DNA of 64,000 nt, taken from the NCBI GenBank assembly GCA_030549495.1, contig JAUIRK010001049.1:682001-746000 (forward strand). The letters are read 5' to 3'. Below are positions 24,001 to 36,000 of the stretch, in pieces. Below the pieces are notes generated by a model that was given only the letters and a program-made list of their open reading frames with translations, had not been told where the DNA came from and did not search any database. Origin of the DNA: Nectonema munidae. Taxonomy: Eukaryota; Nematomorpha; Nectonematoida; Nectonematidae. Numbering within the stretch: the first letter of the stretch is position 1; every line of letters starts with the position of its first letter. Made by a program: the position numbers and the translations under genes.

Positions 24001-27000
24001 TTCAAGAAGGATGGAGTTCCGATCGGTTACAAAAATTGCAAAATACACAGGTAATTTCATTTCCTTCTAAGTCTGATTCATTTTTTTCAAAAATGTATAC
24101 AGGATCGTTACCATTACTTGCATGTCCACTCATGAAAGCCTACAGAATTAAGCCTTGCTTAAAACTTTCCATGTTTTTTATATTTAAACTAAATATAAAA
24201 AATTAAATGCTGATTTTTAAAATACCTAGGAAAAAGACATTTTAATAATTTATTTCTATTTTACACAGCTTCAAAATTGCGGAGAGCGTGGAAACTCCAT
24301 TTTCCTCGATGTATTTTTGCTGTAGATAATTTAATCTATTTCTCTTAGAGCGTTTCCTTCCTACTTTGTTTCTTGAACACACATTATGCCGACGTTCTTT
24401 TTTTTCTTTTCATCTATTGATTCATTTCCTCTACCAGTTAAAGTAGTAACATTACTCGAAGCAAACCTCAATCTTTCCTCTATTTGGTGCTTTTTCTTTG
24501 ATTTTACGGAACTTTATTGTTTGACATGGCTGCCCTAGGGTACCTTTACCTTAGATTCCCTGAAAAGTCATCATCAAAATGAAAGTTAGTATAAATATTA
24601 TCGATATTAGTACAACTTGATATAGAAAACCTAGTAGATCCAAGAATATTAAGATAAAAAGTATCTTCAAAAAAAGAATTCACATAATTTTAATTTTGAA
24701 TGTCTATATTCGAGTCAAATAAATTAAAAGTTCGTTTATTCTCAGTATGATATAACAATGTATTGAGCTCAGATAAAAAGTCGTGCAGATTAGAATTAGG
24801 TGGTCGATAAATTAATAAAATTATAAAAGATATATGATGGGTAATTTCAACTATCATACAATCAAATGCAGAATATTTAGATCTTTCATGGAATACCTCA
24901 TATTTATACTTAGTATTGATGTACCTGCCAGCACCCCACCCATACGATGTTGGCGCTCAATGCTTATAAAAGTATAAGAAAAGTGAAAATATCAATGTGA
25001 TTAGAACTGATTTCATTGATCAGTGAAACTAGATTATCATGGGTTTACCTAGGCTGCGGCAGTTGAGATGAAAAACATATAAATTATTTGAATCAAATTT
25101 CTACTCAAGAAACTTTCAACAGAATAGTAATCAAAATCTATAGAAGGAGAGAAGATACTCCCCCTAAATTGATAGTAGATTTGATAGAAGTGTTATATCA
25201 TCACTAAAACAAAGAATATAGTTTTTTACACATTCATAATTGTTCTTTCTAAGAGAGCAGCTAGAATCAAAATCATGATGGTTGAACTTTTTCATTTTCA
25301 TCTCAATACAGTTCGATCATTTGAGAGAATCAAGATCTTGGGAAAGTGTACAAGACTCCTATTTGTGGAAGGTGCACAGTACTTACAAACTGGATTAGAA
25401 GAGTTTTTACACAAAGAGGAATTGTGGGGGGGGGGGCATATTTGCCGCATATGGAGCATTGCTTGAAAGAATAAAAATGGAAAACATGATGGCATAAATA
25501 GAACATACCCATTCTTACTTATTAAATTCCGTATTTTAGGATCAAGGCTGAAAACAACAAATTTACTATCATTACTACGAGTTCTAGAGAATAGAATCTT
25601 AAAAGTTTCCTTAGATTCTACAGATTTTTTAATATACTCATTTTATCAAATATTAACCCTATGAGATCCCCATCTTTTATCTCTGTACTATGATTTTATC
25701 AGTTATTAATGTAGTCAAATATAAATCAATTTTTGACAGGTTTGATTGATTTTGATATTAAAAAATGGACATCACTGATTTTAGTATAGTTGAAATGTAT
25801 ATATAACATTAAAAATATTTGTAAAAACTTATCTGTGAAAAATAGAAACCTTAGCACTTCAGCAGACAAATTTAGCCCAGCACTTATAGGGTTAAGATTA
25901 AGAGAAAGAATTATAGATGGAAAAAGCAATGTACCATCCAGAAATATCTTAGCTAAATTAATAGTAGCAAATCTTTTTCTTCATGTTTGAGTAACACTTA
26001 GAATAATAAGCTTATCGCATCTCGTCTTACTCAACTCCTAGCCTACGTTATTTTTATAGTCTTTTCAATGTTTGGATATATTTTATATTTCAATGAAATG
26101 TTTTAGAATCGTCAAAGATTTCATGATACAAAGTGGTGACTTTATCAACGTAAGCTATTTTAATACCGATAAATTGCACTGATATTTTTAGCTGTAAACA
26201 AATTCATTGATCGAAATTGTTTCGAAAAGATTGTTTTACTTGTTAAGATATTTATTAAGACTATGAACAGATTACAACAAAACAATGTATACATTGAAAC
26301 ATATGTAGGTAACATTTAACATTAAGATAAGCACTGCACAAATAGTCAGAAATGACCCCTTTAATGGCAGATATTTATAAGTTACAGCATTTAACTTAAA
26401 AATCACAGGTGCAAACATAAATAAGATAAAAACTAAAGTAATTATTTAAAAAAAAATATATATATATATATAAATACGAATATATATCTATTTATTACAT
26501 GAGTAACAATTAATAGTCGAACAGACTTTGTTATAATCAGATAAAAATGTGTCCTGTACAGGTTTTTTAAAGCCTTTGATAGAATACAAGTTTATGCGAA
26601 AAAAAATTACATTTCAATTATCAAATTGTGACATTTTATACTCAATAGCTTGCTTAGAATTAGAACGTTTGTACGATGGGACCAGGGCAACCAAAAAAGG
26701 GGGGGGGGGGGGGGGGGTAAGGAATTTAGGGGGAGGTATTGGAAAAAAAATTGGGGGGGGGGGGGGGGAGCCTGGACGCCGGATGGGACTATCATGTCTT
26801 CTGTGAATCTAGGTGATCATCTTTGTTTTTCGCAATTATACGAGATTAATTTATCGAAAGTATCAGGTAGCCAGTGACTAACGTATTTCAGTGTAAGAAT
26901 TGCAAGCTTTAGTTTATATATATCAGACACTTTTAGAGAAGAAATTTGATAGAATAACAGAGATGTATGTGCAAAGTAACTTTTGAAAAACATTAGTCTA

Positions 27001-30000
27001 AGTATTTTTTTCTAAAGAGACAGTAACTTGGTGGTGGAAGAGTGACCCCAATTTACAACACTATAGTGTAAATGAGGGAGAAAAAGAGATTTGTAAAGAA
27101 GTATTAAACAGTGGGAAGAGAGAAATTTTCTGCAATATTTTAAAACTCCTGTAACATACGAAAGTTTATTACACACATAAAGGACATGATCGTTCCATTT
27201 AAATTTTTCATTAATGATGAGACCTAAAAGGTTAAACTTTCTCACCAAAGACACTCCTGTTTTGCTAAGTATTTCAGTAAAATCATTTCTTTGTTTTAGA
27301 TTTGAAAAATCAATACAGTGAGATTTATTGTTTTCATGGTCAAAGAATTGAAATTCAAACCAACATTTTATTTCATTGAAAGTAGATAAAATCATGGACA
27401 GCATCTGTCAATATCAGAGAAATATCGTCGGCAAACAGCATAAATTCGCCCCTTATTGATGAATTAGGTAAGTCAATGATATAAATAGAAAACAACAACG
27501 GACCAAGGACAGAACCTTGGGGAACTCCATTTTGCAATTTTAATGGAAGTGATGAGAAATTATTTACAAACACTGTTTGAGATCTTTCATAAAAATAGGA
27601 ATGAAAAAATTTAATAGCTAAATTTGAAAAACCATATAATTTAAACTTTTTTAAAAGTAAGACAAGGAATGACATCAAAGGCTTTTTTAAGGTCAATAAA
27701 AAAAGTTATAACTTTCTGTTTATGTTCGAGAGCATTCACAACTTTACTAATGAATATAGAATGATACATTTCTCTAGAGTAGCTCTTCTAAACCCAAATT
27801 GTCGAGAATAAAATAAAGAATTATAATTAAAGTGGTGGTTAATCTGGTTGTATAATATTCTTTCAAAAATTTTGGAAATTGTGGTAATAAGAGATATCGG
27901 TTTATAATTTTCTACATTAGAACTATCACCTTTTTTTAAAATTGGAATTACTTTGGAAGTTTTAAAAACTCTAGGAAATACACCAAGCCCAGTGCATAAA
28001 TTGAATAATTTCATAAGAGGTGATGCAATAGCGTTTCTAACGAGTTTAATGTCGGAAGGGGTTAAGCCATAAATGCCCTCACATTTACTTTTTTTAAATT
28101 TAAAATATTATTACTATCCGAGTTATGTTTTGAATAATAAAAATGATTATTAAAGATGTACACTATTTCTAATGAGTCAGTTCTCTATTCTCTAATAGAA
28201 TTTTTCCATTATCAAAATTTTTTAAGTACTATGTTAATTTCACTTTATTTTCAAGTCTTTTAAAAGTGGTATTTATATTTTTTTCATAACATGCATTCAA
28301 ACATGAGATTGAAAATTTGAAAAATATTTAAAAAAATTTAAAACTTTTGGTATAGATGGCGTTAAAATTTTTTGAAAATTAAGTATAATAAAAATTTTTT
28401 ATAAGAGAGTGGCAATTGAAAGGAAGTATCAGAAACCAAATAAAGGCAGAACTTATAAGCAGGAATTGCAAGTGAAGTTTGAATGGGCTCTGTAAATAAA
28501 CTTGGAACAAGTTTTGCATTTTCTAGTAGATCGAATCTTTAAGACAATTGAAGCAAAATCCTCTACAGGTAGATGATGATGGAACATCTACAGAATTAAA
28601 TCCAAAACATGAAAGAAGAGATTTTGTTTTCAACTTGATTTGAGGTGTTGAAGCTCTCACTTGTATTGACTCTTCACACAGACACCTAGCAAGTTTTTTC
28701 AGAAAAAGCTTTCTTGGGTTGTTCATTTTTGTTGGTTAATCTTCAGGTGAATTATGTTTAGAGATTACATAAGCATTTAGACAAGACAGATCAAGATAGT
28801 TAGAAAAAGCCGCAACAGTCCATCTTCGACATGGCTTGTAAGATCTGGACTCTTTGAACATTCGGTTTCTTACGTCAACATTACTTTTATGTTTATTGTA
28901 CTCCAACAAAGAATCAGGTTTACCATCTCTGTTTGAAGTGATGTTTTGCTTTCTGTGCTGTGATGACAACATATAAACAATTTTAAAATCACGTTTGGCG
29001 TGTTTTTTTAGGTATGTACGCTGTAAATGAGGCTTCTTTACAGTATATCGTGCGCGATTCACATTCATTTAGTTTCAATGTTTTCAAATATGAAAGTTGG
29101 AAAACTGTCCATAAAAATTCCGCACCCTTTTGGGAGATTGGTGTCATTGATTAGCCTTTGAGAAATTTGAAAAGAAGAAAAGTATGTTTTATCAGGCAAA
29201 CCGGTGATATAAATTTGAGGTTTCAAAAAGTAAAACGTTTCTGAATCACATAAATGATAAATTTTAAGGCCATGATGGTCAGGCTTCTTAGGATCATAGA
29301 TTTAGTTTACATCCACCTCTGAAACAAACTAGTTCGTCAATTGTAACCGAAGAATTCGGTGTCCAGTACAAAGAAAACACGTCATAAAAGAATTTAGGTC
29401 CTTCAAATTGCTGAAAGCTTATCGCTAGGATTTCTTTGACGCTTATCATCAAGGCATAAAAAAATTGAATAAAAAGATATCTCTTGCTAGAGCAGCTTTC
29501 AGAAATGGGCTTCCAAATGAATCATTATATAAATCAGTAACCTTGACTCTTTCATCCATACATTGACCGATATGAAGTAAGCATCCAAAATAAGCCAATA
29601 AATGGTAAGATTCAAACTTTTCTTAGGTAAAAAGTACTCAGGTAAAAACTTTCATTCAGTTGAAAAATTTTAGCTGAAAACGTTGTGTTAAAGTTGTCCA
29701 ATGGTGTCAAAGCTCATAACATTACTTTTGATAACCATTTTACTTCTTTTTCACTTGATGAAAAGTTACTTGAAAAAACATAACATCTATAGGTAAACTG
29801 AGAAAAAATAAAACATCTATACCTGAAAATTTTGCTTTAATTAAAATTTTTTGTTTTATCTAATATTAATATAGAAACCGAAAGAGGTGACATGAAAATA
29901 TTGAAAACTGGAACAATACTTCAATGAATCCTTTGGGTTAATGTTTTTCGAAAATCAATTGTATTTTTCTAATTTCGAGTAGTTATTTTATTGTCTTTCA

Positions 30001-33000
30001 ATAATTTTGGCGCTCCATGAAATCTCTTTGGAATATTTTTGATCCGTTAGTCAAAAAGTTAATCCAAGTTACCTTTATTAGTATTCGTTTCAGCCAGCGA
30101 TGTTCGATGTCGGCAGATGGCCTAATGATGGAAACGTAGGGTCTTGATCCAGATGGCCTGGGTTCGAAACCCGAATTATTCCTTCTTTGGGATGCGATAC
30201 CAACAACTAAAAATAAATATGCCCGCTATCAACAGCGCCTAAACAGGCCTTCTTTTCTTATAGGGAGATGGCACAGGCGTCACGAGTATTTACGGTGGAA
30301 CCTTCTTCAAGGACGAGAACTTTGAGCTGAAGCACGACAAGCCAGGACTTCTTTCCATGGTATGCTGATTGTACTTAGACGCTATTCCTTTTTCATCGTG
30401 TATGTGAAAAGTATTTGAAACGTCACAAACAATGTTTTTTCGGATACTATTGAAATTATTTGTTAATTGATTCAACCGCTTTAAATTCAGCTAGAGAAAA
30501 TAAAAAAAGGCAAATTGTATTTACTCTAATCTCAATAAATTATGCACCCCAATTAATTCTTTACTTCGGTACCGATTAAATTTTTTGTTTGCGGGAAATT
30601 CGTTCACTCATTTTATACTCTTGACCCTTGATTTCGCATTCAATAAAAATTATAAATGAAATAACTAATTTTTTAATTATTTCTTCATAAAACCTCAAGA
30701 AATTGGACAGAGTAAACAAATCCTCATAATTTCTACACACTATCTACCAAAACCACAAAATTATCTAGATGTGATACAACCCCTTATAATTTTTTGGTCA
30801 CTACAACCCAAGTTTTATCCCTATTTATCTGTGAACACGCTTTGATAAACGACAACTTCGTTTAAGAAAACTAGCTCTGTGTTTGATTTTGATCTAAATA
30901 AATGGGGAGACATTTGTGTAAAAATTATGTTTTTTGATAAGGTTTACCACCGTTGAATTTCTTATAATCCCTTGGCGGGGGTTAAATTTGAATGCTTGCA
31001 TCCATTTCCCATATTATATCTTTTTGATAGAGAAGTCTAAATTAGTGTTTCTAAAGTTATTGTGTCAGAACGTTATGCCTTTTAAAAAAATATTTTGAAA
31101 AACTTTTGTTGGCTCCTGCAATTTAGTCAATAACAAGTATCTTGTTAAAAAGAGAGGAATTCTTTTCCATTAGACATACAACAAGGAAACAATGGGAAAG
31201 GAAAAACGCTTTGAAAAACTCTATTTATATTTTGAGCAGCACGGTGCTCACATTCATAAAACAAAAAATAAGACTTTGAGAGGGTGTTGATCTTGGTAGG
31301 AGGTGAGTGAAAGATAAGAAATGACTAAACTTTTCAGTCTCCCCCTGCAAAGATCCAAACACTCTTTATTTTTCCTTAAAACCCATTTTTCGTTTTGTGA
31401 ATATGATCACCGTGGTACTGAAATATAAATAAAGTTTTTCCAAAGCCTTTTTCCTTCGTATTTTTCCCTATTATAAGAACATTGTTCCTATTTACTTACT
31501 TTTAATTTTTTTCATACTCCTTTTTTGAGTTGTAGGGGTCAACAAAATACGAAGACAGGCATTTTGAGATCATCTGACAAGGTTTTTGAAAGCTTCCAGA
31601 AGTACTTTTAAGATGTCAATATTAACAACTGTGAATTGGTAAGAAATCCTTTTCATGTTATTCAAGATATTATCCATAATGAGGACTGTCCAGAAAAAGA
31701 AGAATCTATCACATTCAGGACAAAAAGTATGGAAAAATTCTTTTGAGGCCAAAGCTGGTCTAGGCACCTTCATGATCTCTCATTTGTAGGATATACCAGC
31801 TCTAACCTCCGAGGAGTACAAATTCTAGGATTTTCTACAAATTATCTCTTCAAGTACAAAAGTTATTACCTTTACTTTGCCATTTGCACGATTTTAAATA
31901 TTATATTTGTCGAATAATCAAGAATCGAAAATTCTGTAATCAAAGAATCAAAAAATATTTCTTTTTAAAAATATCGTTGGCTCTCAAACTTTCTGTTTAG
32001 TTTTGTACGTGCATAAGTTGTTAAAAATTAATTATTAAAGACTAGCTTTGCATCTTTGCACGATTTTAAAAAGTATAGGGGGCAACGATATATTTAAAAA
32101 GAATGAAATATTTTTTAATTTGAAAATTTTTCGATTCTTTGATTACTTGACAAATATAATATTTAAAATCGTGCAAATTTGCATAAAAAGTAATAACTTA
32201 GGGGGGGTATTAACAGACTAGGTTTGATATTTTTTGATTTTTAAAAGTATTTTTGATTCTTTGATTACAGAATTTTATTTGGTTATTTGCCAACGATAAT
32301 ATTTAAAATCGCAAAAATTGCAAAAATATAGGAATAATTTTGATATGAAACATTATTTAGAAAAATTAACTGATAGGTTGGATATGAATCATCGCGGTAT
32401 ACAGGTTGGAGATGAACCATCGCAGTATACAGGTTGGAGATAACCACGTAGTATACAGGTATATAGGTAATAACTTATGTAGCATCGTCTCCCCGAATGA
32501 GGTATATCAAATCTTACATCTAGCAGAATGTGAACAGAAAGTTGAACATTGTCTCCCTAGTTATTTGTACATGGAATAGAAACCATCGTAGTATACAGGT
32601 TGAAGATGAATCATCGTAGTATACAGGTTGGAGATGAATCATCGTAGAATACAGGTTGGAGATGAATCATTGTAGTATATAGTTTGGAGATGAATCATCG
32701 TAGTATACAGGTTGGAGATGAATCATTGTAGTATATAGTTTAGAGATGAATCATCGTAGAATACAGGTTGGAGAAGAATCATCGTAATATACGGGTTGGA
32801 GATAACACGCAAGTTGTCTACCCGCGTTCAACCGTACAGGTTATGAGAATATATCATTACATATTAGAGAAGAGTTTCCTAAACTCTTTATACTGAAAAA
32901 ATATTTCTTCAAATATATTACTGAGCTAGAAGGTTGATGTAATCAGAATTAGAAACAATATAATTTGACTTCATAAAATCGTGCAGTTATGGTACGATTG

Positions 33001-36000
33001 AGAGCTTGCAATGCAAGTATAATCTCGAGTAATAATTGTGGTGTGTTCATTGTAAAAAAAATTCAAAAGTAAATTTTTCCCATTTTTTTACAGAAGAGTT
33101 TCCTAAAACTTCATACAGAAATAATATTTCTTCAATGTGTGTGTATACGTACGTGTGTTAGATTAGAAAATTATAATTATTTTATAAAAATATAGAAATA
33201 AATTTGGGGTATTGTAAAAATCGCCAACGCTCGCCAATCCTTCTCCGTTTACCGTGGTGACGCATATGCGAGATAAGAATTCTCTGCGCTCACAAACGCG
33301 TAATGCAACATGTGCTAATCTTTCTTCGCATAGTTATGCGCTAAAATCAATAATAAGCGTGTTAGAATCAATAATGTGATTTATTCTTCGCATTTCTTTT
33401 TTCCCTTATCTTTTATCTGTCTACTTCTTGAATCTAAAACGAAATTTTTTTTGATGTCATACAAGCATTACTATTAGCTGCATACGTTACAGGTAAACTA
33501 TCGGTTTTGACTCCTTTGAAATATCGCGGATTTTTTGATCGGCCAATGACCAGAGGCTTGAGTTTTTCGCCGGTAGCACTGGTAGCGAGCATAACAGTCG
33601 CTCGTTCTTTGGATACTTTCACACCGCTTTTTGATTGATGCTAAGCAGCCAGAGTTTTTTCAGGTATCCCCCGAAAATATAAGGCTGTCTCATCGCAATT
33701 AAAAATGTTACACAGCTCGAAACCCTGTGTTATATCCTTCAAAAAACCAATCTTCAACTATTGAACAGTCAACATTACTTTTTTCACCGAATAGCGCATA
33801 AGACTTTACCGAAAACCCTGATTTCCAAGAAGTCAACCACCCTGAAGATGCTTTGAAATCCTCAAAACCCAGATTTTTAGCAAATTCTGCAGCTTTTGTT
33901 TGGACAATCGAACCAGAAAGAGGAAAATTTTTGGTTCTAGCATGCTGAAACCATTCCCAAATCAAGGTGTTGACTTTTTCAAATTTACAATTGTTTTCAA
34001 ATCTTTTCTTTGTTATGCTAGCATTATTACGGCCATATAAACAGTTGAGTAAATATTAATTAAAATAAAAATACACATCATTGTTTAATTTCAATTATCA
34101 TTTTTTACTACATAAATTCAAAGTGTTGAAAAATCTTTGTTTATGCTGCAATTAATTGTATTTTTGTTCTTTTCCTTAGCCTTATATCATTTTTTGTGGC
34201 CGGTATAGACAGAGGATGTCCGGTTTACACGGAATAAAAATACATTGGAAAGCATAGAAGTGTTTTGGGACCTTGAAATAATCCGGTTTAGACAAAAATC
34301 CGGCAGAGTCCGGTTTAGACAGAGTTTACTGTATATATTGTAAGTTTAGGGATGAAATGGGTTGAACAAATGCTTATTATAAAAAATGAATACATTACCT
34401 TACAGATATATAAAAAATTGCCTCCCTCAAAAAACCGATTATTATAAGAAAGTAAGAAACATATGTTGTAATTTTGAAAAATGATGTTATATATTCATTC
34501 AAAGACTGAAGAAATTTAACAGTAAACGTTGTAAGGGTTATTCGTTGTAACCGAGGCTGAAATGTATTTTAATTTTCATTCAAGCGGCATTCACATAGCC
34601 CCACATTTAGCTGGGGTCTTACAAACGGGCGTGTAAATTTTAGATATATTATGTTCCTTCTGCGCTTTGCTCGTATAACTAAAAGGCTGCCACGCATGTC
34701 CAGCGATCATTGGTTCTTAGCTGAAGCATTATTCTTTTTGTATTGACTTACTTGCTCGCTCATCTTCGAATCGTCTGTATCGTTTCTTTGCATTTTGTTG
34801 TAGGCGAATTCCGCAGTCAACACCAATGCTTGCCAATTCTTCATTACGTGTGCTCAATGCGACTTCCTTGATAACAAACACGTTGTTTTCGGTATTTTTT
34901 CTCTACTTATTATGGCCGCCTTGTTTTCTGGGCCCTCTCTCTGCCTCAACCAGTACTGGGAAGAAGTGTACACTAATTTTTATTTATGTATGTGAGTATT
35001 TGTGTCACCTTCTATAAAATGTGGTTTTAATCTACTTTCCATTTTAATTTATCTCCTATACTCGCGTATAATAAGATGTCAAATTATAGACCAGGGGCGA
35101 AATTTTTTTGTTGCAATATTCAAAATTAGTGGTCTGGAAATACCACGCGAGAGCAAATATTCAAGCAATCCTTTAAAATAGAGTGTATTCAGCGCATACC
35201 TAAAGTCCTAAATTTATAAGACTACTTTATATTTTTTACAAAATTGGTACTATACTTCCAGCGAAAATATTTTAATTAAGTTTGCATATCGAATATACAC
35301 TAGTTTAAAAAAATCCAAAAATGTTGGGGGAGGAGGGGGGGGGAGCCAATAAGCTTTTCATTTGAAAATGAAGTAGTCTACCAGGCACATTACAGGAATT
35401 GATGAAAGGATATTTGATTCATAGAGAAAATAAATAACTGAAGGTTGGATAGTTTTATATAAGTGAATGTAGTCTAAAGGCAAAGCGTCTACTAGACACC
35501 CTGCGATGTTTATATGAAAAAATGTGATTGATTCAGGGACAAGGGTATAAAACTAAGTTATAATTGTGCAGACAAAAATAAAACAAAAAATTAAGATCGC
35601 ATTATTTCATTTTTCTCAGCATTATTCAAAAATAGTTTAAAAGCTAAATTGATGCAAGCTACAAAAATCTACAAAAAGTAAAATAACTCTTAACATTTTG
35701 CAATGATTTGCTGTTTATATCTTTTAAGGAAAAAAAGTCTATCAGAAAAAGTTATAGAGCTTCAGCAAAAACTAAAAAATTTTAGAGCATAACTTAAGTT
35801 TTTTGAAAACTAATTTGACGTATCCCCTACAGAATACAAGTCAAAATTCCCGCTAAACAAAATCTCCGCTAACCAAAATCTCCGATACCAAAATTATGCC
35901 TAATTGTATTAAAAATCCATGTTTTTCTGAGGCTTTTAAGAGTGGGAGTCGGTTTAATAAAGATTTGTGAGGATATGGAGTGTCCGATGTTTAGCCGAAG

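Noticed and set aside
23767-24060. 97-codon minus-strand frame
   Set aside because: It is the antisense shadow of PPIH exons 2 and 3 and their intron.
20279-25891. Single 5.6-kb piggyBac-like element that captured PPIH exons 2 and 3
   Set aside because: The exons are in correct order and phase with exons outside the bracket, and the left copy's own tandem block ends near 23240. Two separate insertions explain it more simply.
26607-26877. Frames through the G-tracts giving poly-Gly or poly-Pro
   Set aside because: They are homopolymer translations; several frames on both strands are open for the same reason.
34826-35017. 63-codon plus-strand frame
   Set aside because: It overlaps PPIH exon 6 in a different frame; the exon's own frame is the conserved one.
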